64,000 nucleotides of DNA from Litoditis marina (GCA_964036275.1 OZ038435.1:29307521-29371520), one strand, 5' to 3'; shown: positions 42,916 through 60,245, counted from the first letter of the stretch. Notes: generated by a model not told the origin, from the letters alone. A program made the numbers and translations.

Positions 42916-45900
42916 TCAGAGTTTCAGAGAGTTCAGCATATCTTCTGAAAAGAAAGAGATTTGTTTCTGAGTTTCTGAGTTTATTTCTGAAATAGATAGT
43001 TAGCATTCAATTGCTAGCTCTCCTTGAATCACATCAAAACAATATCAGAAATTACGTTTCCGATCTTCGATCAAAAGACAAAAAAGACTGTCACATCTGG
43101 TTACAATAACCATTTTCCATAGAAAGTTGCTAGCATGCAGTAAGGTTGCGTGAATGTCAGAAGGTAGGAAGGAAATGGGCTACCTTTGCCAATATCGGAA
43201 AATTTTGTAATTGCCAATAAGCAAAATCATAGGTTCACACGTATTCAATTCAAGAAACGAGTTCCTTTCTGTAGAATAATGTCACTTCACTGGTGTGCGA
43301 ATAATAGGAAAGTCGATTGAGGTAGAAACTGGAGCATAACGTACCGTCGAGATCAGCATTCTGTCTGGCCTGGTCGAGAAGCTCCTTTCTCTGCTGCTCC
43401 AGACTCTTGGCCACGTTCTGCCAGAGAAGGCACGGATGGTCACAATTCACGGGGCAAGCACCAGAGTTAGGGTCTCGCACATGTCTGAAAACGATATTAA
43501 AATGCTGGTAAGGAAAAAGTGTTCGAAAAGAAGAGAAGAGGAGAATTAGTGTTACGCTGCGTATTCAGGCTGGGCGGCAGAGGTTCAGACACGTAAAATA
43601 TATACTAGTCGTATGTAGTGTACTGTACTGTGATGTACCGTAATATGTACTGTAGTATGTGAATATGTATATTGAAGTAGGGATGAAATATTATGTGGAC
43701 CAATCGCGACGTATCGGTCCATTAAACTGAAAAACAAATGAAAAATGAAGACAATCGAAAAATATTGCAAGGTTTTGCAAGGTTTCAAGGACTGGAGCGT
43801 TGGGATTGGTGCTTCTTTGAAATGAAATATGAACGTACTGGCAGAAATGGTGGTAATCGATGCCAGTCACCCTGCAGACGTAGCACATGGTGAGTCCACA
43901 TCGACAGGTCATCTTGTTGCATCCCGTCTCCTGTGAAAGAAATCCATCGTACTTGCGATACAACACAAACACTTATACACTTATTAGTGTCTTACGAGTC
44001 AGCTTTTTGAGTATTTAATAAACTCAGAAAGTGGTATGATAGACTTTGTAACCACGACAAAAAAGCTAAGTAGACAATGTACCAACTAGGACAGAAACTG
44101 AACCAATAGAAAAGAACAAGAGTGGTAGTGACAGTCTTACAGGAGCGTGCGCTCCGAACAAGGACCCCCGTATCACTATGCGAAAAACAAACTATAGGGG
44201 ATGAATAAATAAGGGTTGTAGTTAGATGCGCATCTACCTGCGCATCAGTTAGATCTACCGACCGAAAAGATCAAACTACGAACTGATCAAAATCGTAGTT
44301 TCGCTCTCCAATTGCCTAGAGTGAATCCTGCATAGAGTAATTTATCCTAGCGAGTACTTTTTTACTGATATTTATGCCACACTCGTCCCAAGGTTGAGAG
44401 TATACAATAATACAGTACATTGACATGTCTCTACCACCATTTTTATATTTACAAATTCGAACTCACTTTCTCGAAGTTCAGCTGGCAGCGTGGGCAGGTA
44501 TGGATCATGGCCGCCGTCAACTCATTTTCGCTGCAACAGAACATATGATAAAACAGAATCAGTTCTCACAACAATATTTCAATGCTCAACTTTTGAACTC
44601 ACTTGTGATTCAATAAATAATCTATTCAATATTCACTACAACATTAACTAGAGGTTATTGGATCAAATCAACGTGTCACATTTCTAGAATAATTTGTGCA
44701 TTATACGTCCCACATGCCTATGACAATGGACTTGAAGAAGGACGATAATGTGGACCAATGTCGTGTCAACGGTCCTTTAAACTGCAATTGAAAAATGTAT
44801 TGCAGTGTAAAGGACTGAACTGTTGCGATTGGACCACATAATCGTCCTTCTTTAAGCGTTGTGATTGGACCACATGATCGTCCTTCTTTAAACGATGCAA
44901 ACCCAGAGGCTGGTACTTATCTCGACGGTGTAAACGATAAGTTCATCTCAACAGTGCCAAACGTTGCACCTAAGACTGAGCGAACAATACCAGAAAAAAG
45001 TATGTTATACTACACACATGTTATACTATATACTACTACTGTTACTACTTCTACTACTGTTACTACTGTTATACTACTACTACAGTATGTTATAGTACAA
45101 CACAAGAAAGTCTAAAAACAAAACGTACAGTTTCTTGCGAGCCTCATCGGCGGCATTGCACAGTTCATCACAGGGACGGCCAGCATGGTGCTCCCAGTCG
45201 CGCTGGCACAGACTGGAAAACGAGAAACTCATATCAGAATCAGACTTATACTATTTTCTTCAGTCAATTTCGCAGTCACGTGAAACATGTCAAAAACAGC
45301 AGAATACACGTGCAATGGGTGCACGATGCCTTATTAGAGTGCTAACTTTACGTGACTATTCAATTTACTGTATACTTTTAACTTATTAGCAGTGGCGTAC
45401 GGGCTTAATTTCGGCAAGTTACTGGCAATTGTTCCGCAATATTGTAAGATCTCACCGACAGAATTGAGCAGAGCAATTGGGACAATGAAAAACTTTGTCC
45501 TCCTCGGGAGTGGCCTCCATGTACACACCGAAGTAACAGTATTTGCATCTGTAACAGAAACACTCTTTATACTACACTAAACTACTCCAAACTGAACACC
45601 AACACTTAAACACTAAACGCGTAACGTAACTCCAAACTACATTATACTAATCTCTAACACATGAACACTGAAGCGTAACTCCGCTTCCAGTGGCGTAGCG
45701 TACGGTAACTCTCGTAATAGTGGCCAGGTCTCCACCAATATTAGACAAATGAGAATCAAACTCACATGACACTCGATTAAATTCAACTAAACATACATTT
45801 CCCGATTCCCAGTACAGTACAGTAGGTTATCGTACAGTACAGTACAGTACAGTACAGTACAGTACAGTACAGTACAGTACAGTACAGTACAGTACAGTAC

Positions 45901-48900
45901 AGTACAGTACAGTACAGTACAGTACAGTACAGTAGGTTGGACAGATAGTTCCCAAGCTTAACTTTTGGCACAAAACAAAATAAAATCATACCGTTCCACT
46001 ACAACTCCAGCCACAGAAAGAGTTTCCTGTTCCAACCTTTTTTCCAGTCGACCGAGAACTTGCTTCTTCACGCCGGCTGCACGCAATTGAACTGAAACGT
46101 TGAACTGAGAGCAGCCGAAACATCAATTGTCACAATTTCCATTTCAGACAGCTAGCCGCAACCGTCCCAGGCCCAACACTGATATAAACTGCTACAAAGA
46201 TCAGGAAACGTTTTTTTTATTTCTAGTGGTGGATCGTCATTCAATCAGTATAGCTACTTATTCTGTGCTGTGAATGCCACGAGGTAAATACTATTATCTA
46301 TTATAACAATCATATGGGGAGCGACCAAACCTTCGTTGTAGTTTGAGCTGGATACAGCCAATAATCGAATGCGACCGAAAAGAAACCTGATCGAACTACA
46401 CCGAGCTTGGACAACGCAACCTACACCGTATTGAAGAGAGTAAAACGTGAATAGATAAGTAGAACAAAAGTATAATGTAAATGTAAATTATGAGTTTACC
46501 GGGAGTGATGTATCCCTTGCAGCCCACTTCTAGGCAGGGTATTCCCATTCCGGCTCCAGCCACCCGCCCCTCCTCACAACAGGCATTCGCCTGACCCTGG
46601 ACACAGTCGAAACAGAACCGATGGGTTACTGCTGAAAATCAATAATCAATAAATAACCAGGGCAAACTAGTCAATTGCACAGTCACGTGAAACATGTAAG
46701 ACACACCAGAACTCAGGAACGTGCAATGACATAGTGCACAATTCTTCATTAGAATACTAACTTTACGTGACAATTTGATTTACTTCTAGTATAAGCTGGT
46801 AACCGGAATTTCAATCTGAAATTTTTTTACCTCTGAAAATGAACATTCAGCGCCATTTTGAGGGGGATATTTACCCTATGGTACAACTCATGACTCTCAC
46901 CTCCAGCCTCATCCGAGTGGCATTCGATACTGTGAATCATCAACTCATCATCGAAGCAAACTTCACAGGTGAATTTCGGCAGGTCCAGATAGTCCTGCAA
47001 TTTAGAAAGTTTAGACAGTTTACAAAGGTTAATAATCTAATTAACTTGTATATTATTCAAAATTCATTGTTTACCTTGGTCATGAGGGCGGTCACTTTGT
47101 CCCATTCCAGGCTGCAGATGTGCGGACCAGCCATGAAGTTCCCCCAGTCCTTGAAGGGATCGCTGCGACCCTGTTTCAGGGCGGCCAGCGCCGGTGCCAA
47201 GGCTCTCTTCGTGAACGGACGTTTCACCGCGTCGCGAGTAGTCTTCAGGGTGTGTGTCTCACATGCTTCCAAAAACTGTGCGAAGACTGAAAATGAACTT
47301 CTTCAAGAAAAGCAGGAACTTGGTATTTGATAGGTCAAAACGTCCCATCTGCTACTTATAGTCACATTCTAATAGTTAAGTTTCCCAGTTCAATTTATGG
47401 TGATTGCAGATTGAAAACTACCCACGTTTTTGCTAAATCTCTGCTGCTAACAGTTGCTAACAGGGTAAAATGATACCCTTTAAGCTGCCCATTCAATTTA
47501 AGCTCCCGGGCATCTCTACAGTACAGTGAAGCACCCCAAGGGGAAATAAATGTAACAATCCAATTACAATACAATTGACTTCACTGGGATCTTAACTATG
47601 ATCATTATGAAAACTATATACATCAGAAACACTTCCACTTCCACGTATGAATACAATTGAAAAAACATAGAAAGGTAAAGGTAAAGAGAGAAACGGAAAC
47701 CTACCCGGTTCCCTACACAGCCGTTCCTGTTCTCCCATCAGAATGAGATCCAGAGATATGAGAACAGCAAACATGGGAATTTCCCCCTGATTACACGACT
47801 TCATCAACTGGCGAATGAAAGGAAGGCGAATCTTCAAAAAACACTGATTAGTCCCCAGAATTAGTTATCGACATAGGAATTTCGTGACCAGGGTTAAATC
47901 CGCAGTAAACCCGTAGTAAGGCGAACCCGTGGTAGATCCGCAGTAAACGTGCAGTAAACGTGCAGTAAACCCGCAGTAGATTCATAGTAAACTATTCAAA
48001 AGTGCGTGCTTCGTGTGGAAATGCAATATTATGACTCAAAAACTGAAGGGATAAACGTATCGGAGATTATACAAATCAGTTTCGAGAAAATGAGCAGATA
48101 ATTTTTTTCTAGTCTGACAGTTCAACTTTTTTCGATCGTTATGATGAGTTCCTGACAACTGCATTTCTACAATATGAGTATTCAATCGTTTAAAATGGAA
48201 TGAATTGACGTTTTACTTAGCAAATCATGATGGAAAACCATATAATGGAAATTTACGAGAAGAACTTTCATAGTTATGGATCATAACTTCAATTTCTTTA
48301 CCAAATCATGATTAACCAAAAATTTGTTCCGATATCCTGATGTACAACTAATATTCATGCATATTGGAAAATTGAATGCATTTTCACCCTCAAAAACGAA
48401 TTTTGAAAAAAATATTTTCCGCCCTTACTTAAGTACGGACTTCTCCATCACTAGTCGTTGAGGTTTGAGTTGATTTCGGTTTAATTACCCAAGTTTGAGG
48501 TACTTTTCGAGAACAGAAAGGTATTCTATTTTCCTTTGACGGTGATAGGGAGCATGGAGCGCTCCTATTGCGTTAAATAAAACTATTTTTTGAAAAAGTA
48601 TTATTTTACATTATTTGTGGTAGATTTGAATATCAATTAGTTTACTGCGCAGTTACTGCGGGTTCACTGCAGATTTACTGCCGATTTACCCCTAGTAGTA
48701 CCGCGGTACTACCAGCGGTAAATCTGCAGTCAAACCGGGGTAGAACTGCAGTAACTTTGCTGTCAATTAGCGGTTTTTATTTCCCTGTGAGAGTTCAAAT
48801 GCATCAATTGATCCGCGGCGTGTCTCGCGTACGCAAATTTCGACAATTCCACCCATTAGGTGCTCGATTTCAATTTACCTTCAATGATGAACATTTGTTT

Positions 48901-51900
48901 TTTTACACGAATAGCGGAACGCAAGTAAACTGTCTTTCATAGACTAGTTGAAACTTTCAAATACAGCCTACGACTGGTAGAACCTACAAAATACGACCAC
49001 TGCTTTTTGGGACAGCCGCCTCGCTCAAAACAGTTGCGCGGCGTGTTCGATCCTTCACAATAATTCAATCCCCAATGGTGGCCAACGGCGAATTTTTTAT
49101 TTAATCCGGTATTTCGTTAACCCTCTCAGTTAACCATTAACCGTTAACCGGGTTAACTCTTATGTTAAAACCACTAAGTAACCCTAAATTTTCCTCAAAA
49201 TCCATTGTGAAAAAGGGTTACAAAAGGTTAACCCGGTTAATGGTTAATGGTTAAGAGAGGGTCAACAAAATACCGGGTTCCTTGTGGAATTGGCCTGGTC
49301 ACTTAGTGGGTGAAACAATGTCTCTACTATAGATAAACGAACTCACCACCGGATAGCTCGTGTCGAATTTGGCCCGCTGGTACCGTGGAGGAAAGCGAAG
49401 ATGGGGGGTGGGGGGAGCATCCCGGAGGGCTTTGCACAGAGCATCCACCATCGATGCATGCTGTTTCCTCTCCACCTCATTCATTCGATCCCTGTAACAC
49501 ATGGTGTGATTATGTACTTTTTTAAATTACTCAGTCACGTACAGTGTGTTATACACCTCAGAACACAGAACAGAACGACGAACCGGGTTTCGGTGATCAC
49601 AATGAAAACCAGGTACCAAATACCTGGTTGAATGGTTCTAACAGTAGTTCCAACCATTTCACCCCGTATTTCGTCCCAAATGGGTTGTTGAAAAACCCAC
49701 CGCAACGTTAACCGGAAGCCGGTTAACGGTGTGGTTGCTAAGATGAATACCCCGGTTCCTTGTGTAAATGGCGAGTAAACTTAGAATTACCATTTGTAGG
49801 CGAAAACTGGATTGACAATATTGATGTCCCGACTAGCCTCCCGAACGAATCCATCCAAACTGCGCCGGAGGCTCGGTTCCGGCTCAGGCTCTTCCTCCTC
49901 GCGCATCTCAAACATGAATCAATATAATTATTACTAATAATAATAGCATTACATGACCAACATTATGAAGAAAATCAATACGAAGAAGTTGTTTAGAAGA
50001 ACCGACGAGTTAGTATCATTGGATTGAAAAGCTTGAAATGTAGGTATTTCACATCTTTTTGTATTGTATTTGCTCTAACAACTCTCTAACAACTCCAGAT
50101 CTTTCAACTATAATCTAATGAAACTGGACTCTAATTTAAAAATATTCTTAAACCTTCGAATGAACTACTGAACTACAGATGAACTAAAATGAATAAATGT
50201 AAACATGACTAAATTTTCTACATGAAGCTCACCTCTGAGAGACGACGCCGTTTCTGCTCTATCTTGGGAACCCTCTGGGCATCCCCCTCATTGTTGAGAA
50301 TGAATTCGACGATGTTGCGCATGTCATTGTTCTGCACCATGTCAGCAATCCAGTCAGGGTCAACACCAGGGAACATTTCTCTCTGGAACAGAACACGAAT
50401 AGACTCAATGATTCAAAAAAAGGCTCTTTTGGCTAATGTTCGAAACTTTCCACTTTCCATGCAAAACTGTACAGGGTTGCGTATCGCAATACCACACCTT
50501 CGTAGTGTATGGTTCAGTAATCACGGCGTTCTCACCTACAGTAATTTTTGCGATTAAACTTGTATTGAGCTCCGTCCACGAAGTTTTCGCGGCGGGACAC
50601 TGTATCCCACTGCAATTTCGAATGGTCGCAGCACTAATTCGCTGCGTTTCGCGCTTATTTTCACGCGAATGATTTGCGGAGCGTCTAAAATCGAGGACGC
50701 GAGTTCCTTATTTATTAAAGCTGTTGTTGAGAACGCCGTGTAATGTTCAATAGTGGTCCGAAGTTTCTTCGGTCGGTAGCCATAGCCAGTCATGATGGCT
50801 TTGACCAAACTAGAGCTGAGCGAAACTGTCAGTAATCGCGCTGAGCAGACAATGTGGTCACATGTTAACAACGCCAGATGATGAAACGTATAAACCTAGA
50901 CAGGGACAGCTGTTTACCAGTTATTGGTGCCAACTTCTCGTTTTCGCTGCAAACTTGTCTGGCCACGTGAACGCAAAACTCTGAGAAGCCTGTTCGCAAA
51001 CGTGTCTGAAAAAATAATGGAAATGGAGGTAAATGCTTACCAGTTCAACACACGCCCTCCGTTTAACTTGTTCCAACTGTTCTTCGACTTCGGCATCATT
51101 CCTTTCCCGCTCTCGCTCCCTCTGCTCTGCCATCTCTCGCTCCCTATCCTCTTGCTGACCAACTTCTCCAGCCTGCAAAAAAGAAACTCTTTATTATTTA
51201 AAACCAATACAAGTCACAGATGAGAAAAAACAGCGAAAAATTCCCTCCCATTTTATTCAAATCATGATCGAAACCGCGATATTCAACTACAGGGCCCTTG
51301 CTTCTGGGGATCCCTAGATACCGAATTAGAAACGGACATAAAAAAAAGAAATCGCTCCATACATATTCTCTGCTTTCGGATAATAACGCACCTGTTCACC
51401 GATTTCGTCCTCCGAATCAGAATCATCAAAGTCGCTTTCCTGAAATCATGAGAGTGAAAATAATCTCTAAAAAAGGTTAAAAACAGTAAGTGAGAGCCAA
51501 TGGTTTGACCGAGTTGAACCATACTTTCAACAGATTATCGAAAAGTAAAATAGGTGTCTACAAGCATATTCAAGGTGGCTACGAGCCTATCTGGTTCAAA
51601 TCTAGCCATTCCCAGTTTCCTTCAATTCCTGGATGTGGCATAGAAAGTAAAATCGCTTCATACTCCTTGCTTTCGGATAATAACGCACCTGTCCGCTCAT
51701 TTCGTCCTCCGAATCAGAAAACTCGGTTGCCTGAAATCATAGAAGTTGATTAGATCTAGAAATTCAAACATTCCTATAGTTCATGGATTTAGGATATTGA
51801 AGAAGGACGATTATGTAGACCAATCCCAACGCTTCGGTCCTTCAAACTGCAATTAGGTATTACAGTTTGAAAGACCGATGTCGCGGGACGCGACCTCTGT

Positions 51901-52932
51901 CTCTCACTCTCTCGCTTGTAGTCTGGTCAGGTCGGCCAGCCATGGTCGTTTGATATAGGTTAGCTCCGCCCACTTAATATATAAGGGGCATCTCGGTCAC
52001 TTGGCAGCTCACTAACATTCTTCTCTCTCAGTGTGATGTAGAAGATAATATGATCCTGTCAGTAGTATTCGGTCAATAATAGTCCGATTCAAAATGGCAG
52101 ATTTATTTATTTAGCCCAACTCAGTAGTTGTGCGGTTGCGCCTGCTGCAAAAGGTATTAGAAAGTGCGCTGAAGGATCATATTATCTTCTACATCACACT
52201 GAGAGAGAAGAATGTTAGTGAGCTGCCAAGTGACCGAGATGCCCCTTATATACTAAGTGGGCGGAGCTAACCTAGATCAAACGAACATGGCTGGCCGACC
52301 TGACCAGACTACAAGCGAGAGAGTGAGAGACAGAGGTCGCGTCCCGCCCGAGTCGTTGGGATTGGTCCACATAATCGTCCTTCTTTGAGGCTTGTATTTT
52401 TCATCTTTGGTGTACTGCGTACAACTCACCGTCTGAAGATCATCGTCCTGGGGGGCCCTCATCCAAACGGCAGCATTGGCAATCGCCACCCTCCTTGCGA
52501 TGTCGCGAGGATCTGTAGCATTCAATATTATTAAAACATCATTCATTATTATTGGTATTATAACAGCTGTAGCACATCAGCGTTCAGAAGTGATCATCAT
52601 ACCAACGGACCATACACTAGAATTTTAGTTACGAATAAATCTATTATATTCTAGTATACCTATGGAAACTGTTCATTCAAAACGGTAAAGAAACTGTCGA
52701 AAATACACCGAAACAACCAGAGATTGAAAGTACTAGAGTTAGAGTTAGGAGAGACCTTGAGTTAGTGTGACTAGATAGGAACGAATGTCGAAACAGCACA
52801 ACTCACCAAAATTATTTGGTTGCATGAAGAGCTTCGAATACGACTGAGCCGGAGCTCGACTAGTAGATACAATGAATTCACCATCGGGCCAGGCAGCCAA
52901 TATTGACGGGTAAACTACGTGAACGCCTTTTC
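42916..52932 (-). CDS. RNF216: RNF216/TRIAD3-type RING-between-RING E3 ubiquitin ligase, 5' end not found
   Basis: RBR ligases take ubiquitin onto a RING2 cysteine before passing it to the substrate. Exons 5' to 3': 52932-52807, 52512-52430, 51730-51689, 51439-51392, 51172-51041, 50382-50233, 49906-49791, 49491-49347, 47831-47705, 47286-47075, 46994-46901, 46631-46500, 46091-45992, 45548-45456, 45212-45129, 44530-44467, 43930-43839, 43484-43345, 42944-42916; about 668 codons to TGA. In order: acidic SDSEDE exons, a Glu/Arg-rich coiled coil, a CUE-like segment from [13 protein letters not shown]1 ([17 protein letters not shown]), IBR ([25 protein letters not shown]) and RING2 ([23 protein letters not shown]). 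The GCN..TCRCG arrangement and the HHFCQH tail are typical of RNF216, which makes K63-linked chains in mammals. The catalytic Cys should be the one in MTCRCG. All internal phases agree. Two introns end in the unusual acceptors TTTTGAAG and GTTTGAG. The start exon is unresolved; MPPAQLQNF at about 53066 is a candidate but is out of phase. Confidence 0.92.
43684..43822. repeat. Palindromic MITE family A, decayed copy
   Basis: ATTATGTGGACCAATCGCGAC at the left and GCGTTGGGATTGGTGCTTC at the right match the family arms; the centre is rearranged. In an RNF216-like intron. Confidence 0.6.
44731..44892. repeat. Palindromic MITE family A with duplicated right end
   Basis: A full copy is followed at once by a second right terminus (GATTGGACCACATGATCGTCC), so the end GTCCTTCTTTAA is present twice. 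Confidence 0.85.
45260..45370. repeat. MITE-like family B, copy 3 (RNF216-like intron)
   Basis: Has AGTCACGTGAAACATGT, ACACGTGCAATGGGTGCAC and GCTAACTTTACGTGAC in the family order; slightly shortened. Confidence 0.75.
45812..45933. repeat. (ACAGT)n pentanucleotide array
   Basis: About two dozen CAGTA units in an RNF216-like intron, with one GGTTAT interruption near the left end. Confidence 0.95.
46670..46795. repeat. MITE-like family B, copy 4 (RNF216-like intron)
   Basis: Full-length copy from CTAGTCAATTGCACAGTCACG to TTTACTTCTAG. A decayed fifth copy may lie at about 54005-54125. Confidence 0.8.
47890..48760. repeat. Long inverted element with GCAGTAAAC arrays (RNF216-like intron)
   Basis: CCGCAGTAAACCCG-like words recur at 47900-47990, and complementary TTTACTGC/GTTACTGCGG words at 48645-48750. 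About 650 bp of AT-rich DNA lies between. Confidence 0.75.
49075..49300. repeat. Foldback element with TTAACC motif array
   Basis: TTAACCATTAACCGTTAACCG near 49127 and its mirror CCCGGTTAATGGTTAATGG near 49232; right terminus CTTGTGGAATTGGCC at 49281-49295. Confidence 0.85.
49560..49775. repeat. Foldback element with ACCGGG/ACCAGGTA words
   Basis: CCAGGTACC..CCTGG, GAATGGTT..CAACCATT and GTTAACCGG..CCGGTTAAC hairpins in series; right terminus GGTTCCTTGTGTAAATGGC at 49754-49772. Confidence 0.7.
51797..52392. mobile_element. Family A MITE split by a nested foldback element
   Basis: The outer sequence (51797-51882 and 52348-52392) is a family A copy. It is interrupted by an insertion with 175-bp inverted arms, 51883-52057 and 52173-52347, around a loop of about 115 bp. 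I count only about three mismatches between the arms. Outer ends read GCGGGACGCGACCTC. Each arm contains CCGCCC followed by TATATAAG. Lies in an RNF216-like intron. Confidence 0.85.
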
Positions 52933-54169
52933 CTGTTCAGAATTTCTGACAGTAGTCTGGAAACAGGCGAAGAGAACGTGAACACGCTCTCCGAAAAACT
53001 CCGTTCACAGGAAAGCTCACAGGTTTTCGGGCGTAAAATACCAAAAGTTTTGTAGCTGCGCAGGTGGCATGCGGTCTGAAATGCCTTACATCGAGTCTCG
53101 CTGTACCAGATTAACTTTTGAAATGGTCCCCTTTCTTTCTGCCAGATACCTGGCGGCGTTAAGGTGTATTGACAACCATCTTCTTTAATTTTGATGTGCG
53201 ACGTTCAGCAGAGAATCACTTGAGCTATCGTGTACCTTACAGAAAATATTCTTCTCCTTTAATGAGGTCATTTTTCTAAAGCTTGAAATTCGCTGCCTTT
53301 CATTCACAAAGATGCCAGGGGGAAATCCCTCTGCTTGATAAGTCAGAAGATAGAAGGATAAAAATTAATTTATTTATTTGAAGAAAAGAAAATCGCCAAA
53401 TAGCAGGCTGTTCGAATCAAAATAGTACTTTCTGTTTATCATCGGGTCGAAAATACCACAGTCATGGAAAAGTGTAAACATATTACATTAAAGCATTACT
53501 ATCTCGAATTTGGACGAAGAAACAGATTCAACTTCATGAAATTGAAATACTATTCGGGGAAAAATAACACTAGGTAGAAGGAAAATGGATAAAAATTAGA
53601 AATAACATCGAAACATACTTAACATGCAATAGAAAGATGAACAATGTACAAATGCTCGAGCAAATGATTTACAAATTCACACGTGCCACCTAGAAATACG
53701 ATATATAACGAGGGAAACTGGCTGGAAAGGAAGATGATTATTCCTGGCGAAGAGCACAATCACAACAACGGGCCCGGCAGGGTCGACCAGGGCTTACAAC
53801 AAGGATATGTGGGAGGAACAATCTACAAAACATCTCGAAACGACGGCCAGCTGGAACACAAAAAGGACCCTAATAGAGTCCAATCCTGTTCCCCCGACGC
53901 TACCTTTCGTTAGTAATAGCCCAGCTATGGTTGATACACTAATCAATCGACTAACCTTCCCCATAGTCAAAGTTAACCATTTGTAATAAGTTACAATTAG
54001 CTTGACTGCAGCGCTAGTCAAATGCATAGACACGTGAAAACTGTGGAACACATCATTTAGCGAGAATGTGCAATCAAGAAGTATAGATTAACTGATGTTT
54101 GTTCACGTTCTACATGACTATTACCGTAATGTATAGTGGGTGGTGTGGAGGAATAGTAATATGAACAGA
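52933..54169. other. Region upstream of the RNF216-like gene and behind mpk-1
   Basis: No confident exon. It should contain the missing RNF216-like 5' exon or promoter and the mpk-1 3' UTR. A decayed copy of the CACGTG repeat (family B) lies at about 54005-54125. The rest is AT-rich with nothing I recognise. Confidence 0.5.
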
Positions 54170-58618
<4,449 letters not shown>

Positions 58619-58630
58619 CTGAAACTGGGA
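58619..58630 (-). promoter_or_regulatory. Splice acceptor abutting mpk-1 ATG
   Basis: On the minus strand CCCAGTTTCAG runs directly into ATG. No upstream coding exon is evident. This suits spliced-leader addition or a cis 5' UTR intron. Confidence 0.4.
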
Positions 58631-59271
58631 AAATCGATAATCAGATTGTCAGCTATGGTAAACGAAGACAAACAATACAAAAATGAAAGACAATTAATAA
58701 CCATACATTTTTCAACATGATAATCTGCCTTCAGAGAAACGAGAGATAAAAATGAGAGTTCACAGCTCTCGGAAGCGAGAAAAGAGCAAATATCAACACG
58801 AATAAATAAACAGAGTTCGCGAAATCGAAGGAACAGCTCGTAATACTGAAACTACAACTATGAGCCATCCGCGCAAAATATGACTATTTCCAACCACCTG
58901 CCTGCCACCAAGCCAAGATAAAGAACAGATAGAATTTGAAGTTTGATCATTTGCGCCTCTAACGAAATGTCGTGTAGAGCAACAAAACTAGGAAACATTG
59001 TTGTTCCGGAAAGTGTGATTCTCTAATGGTTGTCATGGAGATGTGAATCACAATGTTCTTTTCTAAAGAAATCGGAATGGGTGTGTAATTTGTTTGGGAT
59101 TGAGAGAAGAGTACAAACACATGTGTTCCGCGTCATGTCAAATGTCGAGGGCAACACTCACGACATTTGAATGAATTGACGAAATCAAGCCTACACGCGT
59201 ATAGTACGGAGATAAAACGGTCACACTTCAAAACGGCCGTGAAACACCCAAACGTGACCGATAAAATACCT

Positions 59272-59468
59272 TTTAAAGGGGGGCAGAAAGGAAAGCTAGT
59301 TTAGGTACCACGGGGTACCTAAATATAACGTTGCGCGCGCCAAAACAGGCAAACACGTGTTAACCGTATGCAAATTAGATTCGTTAGTTTGAATTAAAAG
59401 TTATACTTATCGGTTTCTCTTGATAAGCTCCTTCATATTAACTTTCTTTTCTCTCCCCCTTTAAAGAA
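59272..59468. repeat. MITE-like family D, copy 2
   Basis: Reverse complement of the element at 15957, including GGTACCACGGGGTACC, ATATAACGTTGCGC and the GGGGGCAGAAAGGAAAG terminus. Confidence 0.85.
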
Positions 59469-59586
59469 GCACGATTATGTGCTCCAATCTCGGCGCGTCA
59501 GTCCTTTAAACTGCAATTGAAACATGTATTGCAGTTTAAAGGACTGAAGCGTTGAGATTAGAGCACATAATAGTCCTTCTTTAACT
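59460..59586. repeat. Palindromic MITE family A, copy near mpk-1
   Basis: AAAGAAGCACGATTATGTG at the left and CACATAATAGTCCTTCTTT at the right, with the TTTAAACTGCAATTG core. Confidence 0.85.
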
Positions 59587-59738
59587 CCTTAAACAGCGGG
59601 AAAATAAACTTTTTTTTGCGAAAGATCAGAAGAATGAACTGCCGTATTTGTTTACTGCGTGTCGGATACAACTGCGCACACAAACCAACACCGAGTCTCT
59701 ATTTGCAAAATTAAGCTGGTGAACCGAATGCAGCTATA

Positions 59739-59890
59739 CACGGAGAATTCAGCGACCCGGCCGCGATCTCGATGTTTTGAGGAGACGCAGGCTGTAACAC
59801 GGCGCCACAACAGCCTGCGTCTCCTCAAAACATATACTGTCTTACCGACCCGGCCGCGTCCGAGATCGCGGCCGGGTCGTAGAATTCTCC
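59739..59890. repeat. GC-rich foldback hairpin
   Basis: Outer arms CGGAGAATTC..GACCCGGCCGCGATCTCG and mirror at 59865-59890; inner arms TTTTGAGGAGACGCAGGCTGT and mirror at 59811-59834. Almost the whole 150 bp can pair. Confidence 0.9.
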
Positions 59891-60245
59891 GAGACAGTCA
59901 CGAGTAGATTATGTGCAATTATACTGTGTCTGTGATCAGAACTGCCAGTTCTCCAAATAAGAAGGTTGAATATAGTCTAGAAAAACAGAGAAAAAGAGAG
60001 ACAGACAGAGAGTGAGAGAGAGAGACGGAGAAAGAGAAACAAAGCTCGAACTAGGCGAAACATGTTCTTCGTTCGAAATAAGGCAATGGTGATCCAGTGG
60101 CGCCCTCTCCGTGAAATTGGTTTTCAAGTGTGGCGGTGTGCATGTTCGCAGAGCAAATAGAAAGAATGAGGCCACTCCACGCACAAAAAACACACAAAAC
60201 TCCGTTCGACACAAAATCGTCGCCGGTAATCAATACGACAGAAAC

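Noticed and set aside
45812..45933. CRISPR-like array
   Set aside because: It is a pure 5-bp repeat without spacers in a eukaryotic intron.
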